Source: Desulfobacteraceae bacterium (GTDB taxonomy: Bacteria; Desulfobacterota; Desulfobacteria; Desulfobacterales; Desulfosalsimonadaceae). From it: 64,000 bases of DNA. The position numbers and the translations under genes were made by a program. Shown piece after piece: positions 34,911-44,337 of this stretch (position 1 is the first letter of the stretch; each line of letters starts with the position of its first letter). The notes beneath the pieces were generated by a model that was not told the origin of the DNA, did no database searches, and saw nothing but the letters and a program-made list of their open reading frames with translations. The stretch covers positions 1-64,000 of the forward strand of contig JABZFM010000021.1 of NCBI GenBank assembly GCA_014237465.1, read 5' to 3'.

Positions 34911-35015
34911 TATAATTCAATGTAGCGGATATAATTCAATGTAGCGGATGGCTTCAGCCTTCCAGTGCCCTGGCTGAAGGCCAGGGGAAATGGAGACCTG
35001 AAGGTCTCCGCTACA
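34911..35015. repeat. REP/BIME-like element with a 19-base duplicated edge
   Basis: A full family 1 element (34940-35015) has arms TGTAGCGGATGGCTTCAGCC and GGAGACCTGAAGGTCTCC plus GCTACA, and the middle hairpin CCCTGGCTGAAGGCCAGGGG. On its left a 19-base unit, TATAATTCAATGTAGCGGA, is repeated exactly head to tail (34911-34929 and 34930-34948). The duplication covers the element edge plus flanking DNA, as slippage or an insertion footprint would leave. The rest of the 698-base gap (34645-35342) holds the VIPAKAGIQ-like hairpin and AT-rich DNA. Confidence 0.92.
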
Positions 35016-35248
35016 TTGGATTTTGCCACAACACCTTGTTTTCGGGATTGAAATTCCTTTCTGCAATTTGTTTTAATCACCATCAATTATGATGTTATTT
35101 CATCAGGTTAACATGGTTTGGATTAATCATCAAGTCCATATTTAAAATTGGCTCATCGAATATTGAACACAACAATTTGAATCAGATTGCATATAACAAA
35201 TCCGATGTTGGATTTTTTTAATTAGCTTTTTTGAATTTTAAATTAATC

Positions 35249-35276
35249 TTGCATTTTTTACTTTTTATGTTAAATT
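35249..35276 (+). promoter_or_regulatory. Weak sigma70-like promoter candidate
   Basis: TTGCAT (35249-35254) and TAAATT (35271-35276) are separated by 16 bases in AT-rich DNA, about 66 bases before the start of the VWA lipoprotein gene. AT-rich DNA yields such matches by chance, so this is tentative. Confidence 0.3.
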
Positions 35277-35342
35277 AATAAAATCTATAAGTAATAATTT
35301 TCATTGATATTATTAAAAATACGAAAAAGGGAGTAATAAACA

Positions 35343-38300
35343 ATGAGGAATAAAAGAGTAAGCCTGAGTACTCTTTATCGAATCTGCCTGGTTTCCGTGT
35401 TTGTTTTTTGCCTGGTTACAGTTGCCGGAACAATTGGTTGCAGTGATAGCGGGGGAGATAATAGACCAGTGTATTATATGACCGGGTATGATGGGGTTGA
35501 TAGTGGTTTGGCAATAAATCCGCTTTCTATTGTTTCTGGAAGCGGAAGTGATTCCCTTAATTTCTATTCCGATTTTCCCTGGTTCGTGAATGTGACATAT
35601 CAGGTTTTTGATGAAGATTTGTGGGGATATTCGGATTTAGTGGTTGAAGATTTTAATATATTGGAAGACAACGCAGAAGTTGATCAAGATAAATCCGAAA
35701 TGAACATCAGGCAGAGAAATACTCTCCCACCGGAGTATGAATATACCTTAAAAACTGTATTGCTCGTGGATAATACACCTAGTGCATCTTTAGGGCTTGA
35801 GAAATCGATAGAAGCAGCACAAGTCGTTGTCGATAATATTGATGAACTGCAACAACAGGAAATTGCAATTGTTGCCTATGATATGGCTGGTGATCCGATT
35901 TTAATTCAGGATTTTACAAGTGATGTTAGTCAATTAAATGAAAGATTGCTGGAACTGGAACCTTCATTTGGCACTACCAATTTTTATGGGGCTGTGATTG
36001 CATCATTATCACTTTGGGAAAATATTGAATCATCGGCAAATACATCATTTGTTCAGGGGATTCTGGTGGCAATTACTGATGGTCTTGATACATCAAATTT
36101 ATATGATATCGACGATGCGCTTGCGGCAAGAGGAAACCAGCAGGTTATTACTGTAGCGGTGGGGCCTGACATTCCGGATGAAGTTTTAAATGACCTTCAG
36201 ATACTGGGGAATGCCGGGTATTATCCTGTTCCTAAGCCAAATATCGACCCCGACGAATCAAATGATGTGCTTGTTGATGAAAATTTATGCGAAAATCTGT
36301 TAGTGGTACAAAATCAAATGCTTGCATATGCGGATGCTTTTTACTGGTTGCAGTATAAATCATTTACAACAAGTATTGATCAGAATTTAGAACATTCTTT
36401 AGTTTTAACCATCAAAAATAACGGCAATGAAGGGGTTTCCTCTGCTGTTACTAATAATTATGATTTGAAAAGTGCGGATGTTACCGGTTTTTTTGACAGT
36501 TCAAATCTATTTTCCGGATTAGATGGTATATATTTTGATGCATCAGCAGCGAACCCGGATGGAATTGCAGAAAAGATTATAACGATTGAATCGGGCGAGG
36601 ATGAAGTAACTTCCGAAATTACCGCCTTGACTTATTCAAATAGCGGAAACAACCCGTCTCAATATGAATGGCATTCCGGCAATGAGGACATTATTACAGT
36701 GACGCCGGATGAAAATGACAGCTCAATAGCCGTCATTTCAGTGGTTGCACCTGGCCAAACAGAAATTACGGTGATAGATACGCAAAACAACAACCTTCAG
36801 GTTAATCCGTTGGACAACGTTCAAGCTGTGCTTGCGGTAACTGTGGAGCTCCAATCACCTTCTTATGAATTTCTTCAGTATGTGGTTGATTCCAAGGCGC
36901 CCTGGTTTGTGGATGCTACATTTCAGGTCAGGAACGAGTTGAGTGAGAATAATCAATGGGACTGGGCCACAGATTTGATTTCTGACGAATTCACTATTAA
37001 AGAAGGCCCTGAAAATGATCAGAATACGATTGATTCAGCTGCATCAGAAGTTAATCTGCGAAAGCGTGACTGGCTCCCTTCTGAATTTTCATATACTTTA
37101 AACACCGTGTTATTGATTGACAATACGCCAAGTATAGATGGTAATCTTGAATTGATTAAAGAAGCTGCAAAAGCGTTTGTGAACCGAGCCTATATTAATA
37201 ATCCGAAAGATGATACCGACTCAGGACCGCTTTTGGGTGCAGAAGGAAATAACCAGCAGGAAATAGCCGTTTTTACATTTGATGAATATGGTGATGATCT
37301 GCTCGTGCAATCTTTTACTTCAGATGTTGAAGAGTTATATAATGCCATTGATTCAATAGTTGCAGGTTATAGTTCAACTGACTTTTACGGTGGTATGATC
37401 GAATCTCTCAATCTTTGGAAAAATGATGCATCCCCCTGGGATGAAGATAATGATGCTTTTCAACAGGGATTTGTTATTGCTTTATCAGATGGGTGGAATT
37501 CTTTTCAAGGGTTTGTAGATAGTGATGGTGTATTGAGTGAGATTGGTGACAAGCAGGTAATATCCGTCAGTGTTGGAAATGATTTGGTTTCGCGTAACAG
37601 TGATGATCTTATCAAGTTTGGAAATTCCGGGTTCTATTCAGTCCCTGATCCTGGAGAAACTGAAACCATCACCATATATTCTGATGAAATCGATCCCTAT
37701 ACCCATCAAAAAGATGTGACAACTGTTATATATACCTCTTTAGAAATAATTTTGATGGACATACAGGAAAAGTTGCTTGATTTTGCGAATAGCTTTTACT
37801 GGTTGGAATACAAGAGTTATGTAGTTCCTGCAACAAATTGCAGCATGCTGGAGGATGTTGAAATTACAATCAACAATAATAGAAACACTGGGACCGGCCA
37901 TAACATTGTCGGCCAGTTTTCAAGCTGTGAATTTTTTCAGGGTGATCAAGGGATGATTTATATTAATTCGACGCCATCAAACCCTCAGGGAGAAGACGCG
38001 ATTGAATTAATTTTTGAGTCAGCCGGGATTCTATATGAAAATCCAACATATGATTTGGTTGCGTTTACATATTTTCATGAGAATCCCCCTGATTATGACT
38101 GGCATTCCGGAAACGAAAATATTGTAAAGGTGGTAGTGGATGAACGTTTTTCGGATAACTCCAGAGCAACACTTGTCCTTCCGGAAAACGCAAGTGCCGG
38201 AAGTACGGAAATACTTATTACCGACAGGGGTAATGGTCATGTGCGAACATTCATTACCGTAAATGTTGTCGAGGATCACACTGTCGTTGCATATTATCCA

Positions 38301-39017
38301 TTTAATGAAAATGCTAGGGATGAGAGTGGTAATAATTACCATGGTCAGGTTTTTGGGGCAGTTCCAGCGCTTGATCGATTCGGTGAATGTGATTGTGCCT
38401 ACTCCTTTGATGGTGTTGATGATTACATTGCGTTGCCATTACATTATGGGGCTGATGCAGGCGCATATACAGATGAGATTGATGAAATTACGGTTTGTGC
38501 CTGGGTTAAAGGCTCAGCTGGATCTTCGGCTCAGCGGATTGTGTCGTTTGACAGCAACGAATATTGGAACTTGTCCTATGATCGTTATCACGGGAAAACA
38601 AATGGTTACAAATATCCCTACTTCTCGTTTGATTGGATTACCAATCCTGCTACAGGCGATGTGAATTATTTAGATGCTGGTATGAGGGGAGTATCCTCAT
38701 ATATGGATGGGGGCTGGCATTTTGTATGTGGGTGGTTTAAAGTCTCCGGAGGAGGAGTCGTCAGTTTGACAGACAAAAAAATATATGCTGACGGTATTCT
38801 CCGTGGTTCGGAAGCTTGTCACAACTGTCAACCTTTGGGATCCGGAGCAACGCGATACGGATTTATTGGTGCCGGATCACTGGCCAGTAGTTTTAATGGT
38901 CTTTTAGAAACAGACACTTTTTTTATGGGTGTAATTGATGATGTTCTTATTGTAAACAGGGCGTTGACTGATGAGGAAATTTTGGGATTGTATCACCACG
39001 GTGGCTGGAAAGAATAG
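35343..39017 (+). CDS. Large lipoprotein with two VWA-like domains and a LamG-like end
   Basis: 1224 residues. A signal peptide leads to Cys33 (AGTIGCSDSGG), a weak lipobox. Two homologous halves follow. Each starts with PWFVNVTYQVFDED-type sequence (PWFVDATFQVRNE in the second), then a VWA-like strand with the MIDAS-type motif LLVDNTPSAS (residue 140) or LLIDNTPSID (about 590), then LVAITDGLDTSN or VIALSDGWNSF. D-x-T-P-S replaces the usual D-x-S-x-S. From about residue 980 there is a concanavalin/LamG-like domain (VAYYPFNENARDESGNNYHG, YSFDGVDDYIALP). GGGAG lies upstream of the ATG. It is likely an outer-surface adhesin or glycan-binding protein. The duplicated halves show an internal gene duplication. 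Confidence 0.8.
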   Translation: MRNKRVSLSTLYRICLVSVFVFCLVTVAGTIGCSDSGGDNRPVYYMTGYDGVDSGLAINPLSIVSGSGSDSLNFYSDFPWFVNVTYQVFDEDLWGYSDLVVEDFNILEDNAEVDQDKSEMNIRQRNTLPPEYEYTLKTVLLVDNTPSASLGLEKSIEAAQVVVDNIDELQQQEIAIVAYDMAGDPILIQDFTSDVSQLNERLLELEPSFGTTNFYGAVIASLSLWENIESSANTSFVQGILVAITDGLDTSNLYDIDDALAARGNQQVITVAVGPDIPDEVLNDLQILGNAGYYPVPKPNIDPDESNDVLVDENLCENLLVVQNQMLAYADAFYWLQYKSFTTSIDQNLEHSLVLTIKNNGNEGVSSAVTNNYDLKSADVTGFFDSSNLFSGLDGIYFDASAANPDGIAEKIITIESGEDEVTSEITALTYSNSGNNPSQYEWHSGNEDIITVTPDENDSSIAVISVVAPGQTEITVIDTQNNNLQVNPLDNVQAVLAVTVELQSPSYEFLQYVVDSKAPWFVDATFQVRNELSENNQWDWATDLISDEFTIKEGPENDQNTIDSAASEVNLRKRDWLPSEFSYTLNTVLLIDNTPSIDGNLELIKEAAKAFVNRAYINNPKDDTDSGPLLGAEGNNQQEIAVFTFDEYGDDLLVQSFTSDVEELYNAIDSIVAGYSSTDFYGGMIESLNLWKNDASPWDEDNDAFQQGFVIALSDGWNSFQGFVDSDGVLSEIGDKQVISVSVGNDLVSRNSDDLIKFGNSGFYSVPDPGETETITIYSDEIDPYTHQKDVTTVIYTSLEIILMDIQEKLLDFANSFYWLEYKSYVVPATNCSMLEDVEITINNNRNTGTGHNIVGQFSSCEFFQGDQGMIYINSTPSNPQGEDAIELIFESAGILYENPTYDLVAFTYFHENPPDYDWHSGNENIVKVVVDERFSDNSRATLVLPENASAGSTEILITDRGNGHVRTFITVNVVEDHTVVAYYPFNENARDESGNNYHGQVFGAVPALDRFGECDCAYSFDGVDDYIALPLHYGADAGAYTDEIDEITVCAWVKGSAGSSAQRIVSFDSNEYWNLSYDRYHGKTNGYKYPYFSFDWITNPATGDVNYLDAGMRGVSSYMDGGWHFVCGWFKVSGGGVVSLTDKKIYADGILRGSEACHNCQPLGSGATRYGFIGAGSLASSFNGLLETDTFFMGVIDDVLIVNRALTDEEILGLYHHGGWKE

Positions 39018-39056
39018 CTGTTGTAACCGAAGTTGATTGATTGGTTACTGTTTTTA

Positions 39057-39111
39057 ATAGTTTCTGATGCTCATCAATAAAGAAAATTGAGCATCAGAAA
39101 CTATTTTTTTT
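39057..39111 (+). terminator. Strong Rho-independent terminator
   Basis: A 17-base perfect stem, ATAGTTTCTGATGCTCA (39057-39073) with TGAGCATCAGAAACTAT (39088-39104), around a 14-base loop, followed by a run of eight T (39104-39111). It stands 40 bases after the stop of the VWA lipoprotein gene. Confidence 0.92.
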
Positions 39112-39179
39112 GTCTGTTTGGGTACTTCTATGGGTCACTTCTATACGGACTATTCCGGGCATTTATTTGCCATGGATTA

Positions 39180-39363
39180 TGGAGACCTGAAGGTCTCCGC
39201 TACATTGGGTTTTGGCACCCCGTCGTGTATGTAGCGGATGGCTTTAGCCTTCCAGTCCCCTGGCCAAGGGTTGGAGACCTGAAGGTCTCCGCTACATTGG
39301 AATTAGCCGACCCACATTTAGGCGTTGCCGACCCATTATGTAGCGGATGGCTTTAGCCTTCCA
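39180..39363. repeat. REP/BIME-like elements, family 1 (one full, two halves)
   Basis: A right half (39180-39204), a full element (39230-39296) and a left half (39339-39363) fill much of the 533-base gap. The spacer (GCCGACCCACATTTAGGCGT) resembles that near 32.4 kb. The flank from 39372 (TTTTGTCGCAATACCTTGAA) resembles the flank at 35021 (TTTTGCCACAACACCTTGTT), so the copied unit extends beyond the palindromes. 39390-39550 holds nothing recognised. Confidence 0.92.
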
Positions 39364-39550
39364 TTACATTGGGATTTTGTCGCAATACCTTGAAATCGGG
39401 TTTTTTCCCAGGCAAATGGAACATGTCAATCGCCGGGTAATCCCTCTTGGCGGGGCGACCTGCTATTATATATATAGCTCTATCGAAGTTGTTTTTTGAT
39501 ACAGCGGCACAGGGCGGCGTCACAACGCTTTTTACGAAGTCGTCACGATT

Positions 39551-41446
39551 TTATTTGGACAGTTCGGGATAGATCATATTAATAAAGCAACTGCTGCCGC
39601 CTGATCCAGAGTCTTTTTCTTGAGGTTTCGGTTCCGTAGTAAATTGCCACGAAAAGGTTTCGAATGGTTCGGATTCAGATAGATCCTCATCGCCGGAGTA
39701 GGAGATTGATGCTAAATATGAGGTTCCATATTCTATTTGTTCATCAGGATTAAGTATTTCAAAAATTGCCGTGGCAATATATGCCGTATTACTAAATCGA
39801 TTTGATTCCAGAAAAGATTCGCCCTCAATGGTTTCATTTTGAGACTCAGTAATCATCTTTTCAAGTTTGAATGAATCGATTTGGATTCGGGAGGAGTCGA
39901 TGTCTGGAGAAAAATTAATTTTAACTTGTGAGGTGTCAATACTCACATAAATACTGTTAACAACCGGAAATGTCGAAATTACATCAGAAATTGTTATATC
40001 CGATGCCATACCATTATGATCGGGCGCCTTGTGAAACATAGGCCATGAACTTTCTGCAAGATTCATATTCCCAGGATTGACGGCATAAACATTGTTATCC
40101 CTTGAACCAAAATAGATAGTCCCGTTAGAATCAATAACAGGTGAGGAGTCTAAAATGGGGTCACCGGTTAAAAATGCCCAGTCCTCTCTATCCTCATCTT
40201 CAATTTCAGATGATTGAAGTCCATAGAACGCTCCGTTTTTACATCCCACATATATAACACCGTTTGAGCCTACAGCCGGAGAGGAATTGATATCAGCAAG
40301 CGGATTCGTGGTTATAGACCAATTTACTTTTCCACCTGGATAAAGGGCATAAAACCTACCATCCCAGGAACCCACATAAATTATACCATCAGGACCAATG
40401 GCCGGAGATGAATAGAATCCGGTGCCGCCATTAAATTCCCATAATTTTGTACCATCGACATTAATACTGTAAAATTTGAAATCATATGTATCAGAATCTC
40501 CAGTTCGGCATTCTCCCACATAAATTTGACCGGTTGAAGAAACGGCAGGTGACCCATAAATTTCAGCATCGGCTTTAAATTTCCATTTCAAATTAAGGTT
40601 GTCAGCTGCCAAAGCATATAGATGGTTATCTAAAGATCCGATATAAACAACATCTTCAATTCCATCATTCCCGATAACAGGGGAAGAAACAATTTTGCCT
40701 TCGGTTGGAAATGTTTTGGCTATTACGCCACTTCTAGTAATTTTATAAAGGTTGTTGTTGCTGGCGCCCACATAAATGCTGCTGCCATCGGCACTGATCG
40801 CGGGAGACGAAAAAATATAGTCATCAATATTTAGCGCCCATTTCAAGGCGCCGTTTAATGTTAAAGCATACAGGCGATTGTCTAAGGACCCAAAATATAT
40901 TGCATTCGGTCCAATGGCCGGCGATGATCGAATTGCATCTCCGGTTGTAAATCGCCAGATTTCTTCTCCGGTATCCGGATTGATAGCGTACATATTCCCA
41001 TCGTCAGAGCCCACGTAAACAGTGCCATCAGGTCCTATAGCCGGAGAACAGTCAATGTCTCCGCTGGTTTCAAATTTCCATTTTGCAACAATTATATTTC
41101 TAGATTTTGACTGGCTCACTTGCCCCATCTCTGATTTAACTACATCGCATATCGGTTTAAAAAATCCATCCTGATAAGTATGTGTAAATGTATGAGAATA
41201 ATTACTCGATTCTACTGTTTCCTCTTCGCTGCCATCCCCAAAATTTATGGTATAGGAGGCAGGCACACTGGTTTTGAGGTCTACCACGCAATTCAGTTCT
41301 ACCACTAATGGTGCTATCCCGGATGACGGATTCGGATAGATTGCAACAGAAGCAGATTGAACAGTATCAGCCGTGAAAATATATAAAGTGAAGAGAAATA
41401 ATTGACAAATTAAAGCCGGATTCAATCGTTTAAATGGGTTAACCAT
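39551..41446 (-). CDS. Secreted PKD plus PQQ-type beta-propeller protein
   Basis: A signal peptide (to about residue 31) precedes a PKD-like domain (SSGIAPLVVELNCVVD, INFGDGSEEETVE). Residues 120-475 form seven or eight PQQ/BamB-like blades with the repeated pattern SSPAIGPDGTIYVGSDDGNMYA (for example DCSPAIGPDGTVYVGSDDGN). An Ig-like SbsA-type domain follows. The C-terminus ends GSGGSSCFINMIYPELSK, recalling the G-rich CFI tails found on many secreted proteins of this group, which may be a processing or anchoring signal. It is divergent from the next gene. It probably works on the surface as a binding scaffold; no enzyme motif is seen. Confidence 0.8.
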   Translation of the reverse strand: MVNPFKRLNPALICQLFLFTLYIFTADTVQSASVAIYPNPSSGIAPLVVELNCVVDLKTSVPASYTINFGDGSEEETVESSNYSHTFTHTYQDGFFKPICDVVKSEMGQVSQSKSRNIIVAKWKFETSGDIDCSPAIGPDGTVYVGSDDGNMYAINPDTGEEIWRFTTGDAIRSSPAIGPNAIYFGSLDNRLYALTLNGALKWALNIDDYIFSSPAISADGSSIYVGASNNNLYKITRSGVIAKTFPTEGKIVSSPVIGNDGIEDVVYIGSLDNHLYALAADNLNLKWKFKADAEIYGSPAVSSTGQIYVGECRTGDSDTYDFKFYSINVDGTKLWEFNGGTGFYSSPAIGPDGIIYVGSWDGRFYALYPGGKVNWSITTNPLADINSSPAVGSNGVIYVGCKNGAFYGLQSSEIEDEDREDWAFLTGDPILDSSPVIDSNGTIYFGSRDNNVYAVNPGNMNLAESSWPMFHKAPDHNGMASDITISDVISTFPVVNSIYVSIDTSQVKINFSPDIDSSRIQIDSFKLEKMITESQNETIEGESFLESNRFSNTAYIATAIFEILNPDEQIEYGTSYLASISYSGDEDLSESEPFETFSWQFTTEPKPQEKDSGSGGSSCFINMIYPELSK

Positions 41447-41609
41447 AAATATTGTAATCCTCTGTTAATGCAATTAAAATTTTGGTAATTTATCATTTTG
41501 ATATGTTAATCCTTATTAAAATATTACAAATTCAAAGATTAGTCAAAGAAAAAGTAAAATTTGAATTTCACGAATTAATTGAAGTGGATAATGCAATAAT
41601 ATATATTGT

Positions 41610-41639
41610 TTGACAATGAACAGGGGGATTGTTTATTAT
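41610..41639 (+). promoter_or_regulatory. Sigma70 promoter
   Basis: TTGACA (41610-41615), an exact -35 consensus, and TATTAT (41634-41639), with an 18-base spacer. Transcription would start near 41646, about 53 bases before the ATG at 41699. This supports expression of the signal-peptide-bearing frame. The remainder of the divergent gap (41447-41609) is AT-rich and must also hold the promoter of the beta-propeller gene. Confidence 0.75.
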
Positions 41640-41698
41640 TTAAAATTCATTGAGTTTGGATTTTTTCAATCATTTCAGACAAGGAGAACATAATTATA

Positions 41699-44137
41699 AT
41701 GCAACAAGATGTCAAACGTTTAGATTTCGGATTTTTGTTTATTATTTCTTTTTTAATTATTACATCATTATTTTTTATGTCTCCGGTAACTGCGGACGGG
41801 GGGTGATGCCCCTCTCCAGTGCTGACCGTGAATGTCAGCCCCGCAGGAAGTGGTTCGATTACAAGTCCTTCATTTAGTGTTCCGGTAGAAACTTCTGCAA
41901 GTTTTTCAGGCAGCAGATCGTATGAACTGACAGCAGTTCCCAATACAGCTGTCGGGTATAGATTTTACCAGTGGGGCGGCAGCGTAACCGGAAGTACAAA
42001 TCCAATTACTGTAAATGTGGATGTGGGAAAGACAGTCACAGCTTATTTTGTCTTAAAAGTACAACCCATATCTCTTATAGGGGCATATAATTCAAAAGCG
42101 CTTGTTGTTGATGTAAGTTCTTCAACTGACTATGAAAACAGTCATATGCTATGTGCGAAGAATTATGCATGGAATCCATCGCAGCAAAAATTTGACACAT
42201 CTCTTTCCGGATTAAACCAATTTAATGATGACGATGTCCTGATTTATGACCAGAATGGAACCATGAGTAATGATGCCGCTGATTATTTAGCCGATCAGGG
42301 CTTTTTTAATTCTGTTTTTTATATGACGGATGGTTTGAATGATTGGATTGCCGAAGGTTATGAAACATTCGCGACAGCAGAGGATGCTGATGTTTGTACA
42401 AGCCTTGCACCAATGGCAGATGCAGGCTCTGATAAAACAGTAAATGAAAATATTACAATTGCTTTGAATGGGTGGGGGCTTGATCCGGATGGGGGCCCAG
42501 TGACTTATTTGTGGACACAGGTCCAGGGCCCGGATGTTACCTTGTCTAATACTTCCATGGATCAACCGATATTTACGTCGCCGACTTTAAATGGAAATGA
42601 TGCGTTAATTTTTCATCTGACGGTAACTGATGATGAAGGAGATAAAGACACTGACAGTGTGACTGTCAATGTAAACTGGAATAATACACCACCCTCGGCA
42701 AATGCAGGCCCGGATCAATTGGTTGCCTTTGGCACGGTGGTCACCCTCAATGGATCCGGTTCAACGGATCCGGAAAACGCGATTGCGTCTTATAGCTGGC
42801 GATTTAAGGGGGGGACGTTAAACACTTCATTATTGAATGCTTCAACAGTTTCCCCGTCTTTTACTGCGCCCAGTAAAGCCGGTTTTGTTTTCTATGAATT
42901 GACGGTGACGGATAGTGGCGGTTTGTCAGGAACGGATATGGTGCGAATTGATGTTCAGGCAGGTGCCAATAATCCGCCCACAGCAGACGCGGGAAGTAAT
43001 CAGTCAGTCACGGAAGGCGCTACCATCACCCTGGATGGATCCGGTTCAACGGATTCCGACGGAACCATTGCCAGTCGGCAGTGGACACAGACAACCGGGC
43101 CGGGCGTGGTATTATCTAACAAGTTTGCGGTTAAGCCGACGTTTACCGCTCCGAATGTCACCGTGTCAACCGCATTAACCTTTTCCCTGACTGTAACAGA
43201 CAATGACGGGGCCACAGATGCGGATACCGTCACTGTCACGGTAAACGACTCCGGCGGAACCCAGGTTGATCCGCCACCAGCGCCGACCGGTGTTGCCGCC
43301 ACGGACAATACGCCTTTCAATAAGATCCAGGTGACCTGGAAAGCTGCATCAGGCGCCGATTCATATGATATCTATCGCTCGGATATGCCGGCGTGGGCCG
43401 GAGCAAGTCCCGCAAGGATCGCATCATCTGAGGCCGGGCTTTCCTATGATGATATCACTGCGGTGGCCGGCAGCCGTTATTATTACTGGGTCAAAGCCAG
43501 AAATTCCGGGGGAGTCAGTAAATTCAGTAATTTTGATACCGGATACCGGGGGGCTGTGGGATCCATACCTTCGGTGCCTACGGGTGTTGACGCGGATGAT
43601 GGGGGGACCGGAAGTGTCACCGTCACATGGATCGCTTCGTCCGGTACCCTGGTATATGAAGTATACCGGGCAGATATTCCGGCGTATCTGGATTTTAACC
43701 TTACAAAGATAGCCACGGTGACGGATACATTGTATGATGATACTGCTGCAGTGGAAGGAAATCGTTATTATTACTGGGTAAAGGCCCGGAATTCCTGGGG
43801 TATCAGTAGATACAGCAAGTTTGATACCGGATATATCGGAACCGCGTCCTCACCACCGGCTGCTCCTCTGGGGGTAACGGCTACCGACGGGACGGTGTCT
43901 GGCAAGGTATCAATTTCCTGGGAGGCATCGGCCGGAGCGGTAGGTTATGAGATATGGCGCGCCACCAAGCTGGTCTCTGCCGACGGCAAGCCGGTCAGGG
44001 TCGGTTACTTGTCCGGAACCTCATTTGATGACACAACCGGAACCTGTGGCACACCACCCTATTATTACTGGGTCAAGGCCAGGCATTCCTGGGGTTCCAG
44101 CGGGTATAGCGTTTACGATACAGGATTTTGTGATTAG
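41699..44137 (+). CDS. Secreted PKD/FN3 protein with in-frame UGA (candidate selenoprotein)
   Basis: The frame starts at ATG 41699 behind AAGGAG, encodes a signal peptide (LDFGFLFIISFLIITSLFFM, then SPVTA) and meets TGA at codon 36 (41804-41806), followed by Cys and 776 more residues in the same frame. Translating through gives ADGG-U-CPSPVLTV. Domains: a bacterial-repeat Ig-like domain (residues 40-120), a rhodanese-like domain (about 122-200; VVDVSSSTDYENSH, VLIYDQNGTMSNDAADYL, where the catalytic Cys is Asp), three PKD domains (about 205-490) and three FN3 domains (about 500-810; each with YYYWVKARNS). A SECIS-like hairpin follows the UGA. A lone GTG at 41819 could restart translation but would lack a signal peptide, unlikely for PKD/FN3 domains. 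Alternatives are a nonsense mutation or a base-call error. Confidence 0.65.
41804..41839 (+). promoter_or_regulatory. In-frame UGA with SECIS-like hairpin
   Basis: UGA (41804-41806) is followed after 14 bases by a perfect 6-base-pair stem GCUGAC/GUCAGC (41821-41826 and 41834-41839) with a 7-base loop CGUGAAU. The loop starts 21 bases after the UGA and has G as its second base. Spacing and the G near the loop start agree with the relaxed consensus for bacterial selenocysteine insertion elements. A 6-base stem can arise by chance, so the call is provisional. Confidence 0.45.
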
Positions 44138-44187
44138 CTTTTTGTTATTATAAGATTAATTAAAATTGCATAATGAATATAAAAAAG

Positions 44188-44222
44188 TCCTGACAGGCTG
44201 CCTTCCTGTCAGGATTTTTTTT
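44188..44222 (+). terminator. Rho-independent terminator
   Basis: Stem TCCTGACAGG (44188-44197) and CCTGTCAGGA (44205-44214) with a 7-base loop, then eight T (44215-44222). It stands 50 bases after the stop of the PKD/FN3 gene and isolates it from the glycosyltransferase cluster. Confidence 0.92.
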
Positions 44223-44337
44223 GCCATGTGAGGTGAAAATTTCTTTATAAAATAGATTGTAAAATCTCCCCCCATATTTAAAGGAAGCATTCAGTTCAAT
44301 TATAATTCAATTATAAATATTAATTTCTATCTCAAAT

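Noticed and set aside
41795-41810. Frameshift in the G run explaining the stop at 41804
   Set aside because: Signal peptide and body are in the same frame, so one inserted or deleted base would break rather than restore the frame.
42915-43320. Overlapping frames inside the PKD region
   Set aside because: They result from the repetitive codon pattern of PKD and FN3 domains, not from separate genes.
41819-44137. Independent gene starting at GTG 41819
   Set aside because: It would lack a signal peptide although all its domains are extracellular types. The promoter, ribosome site and signal peptide belong to the same frame starting at 41699.
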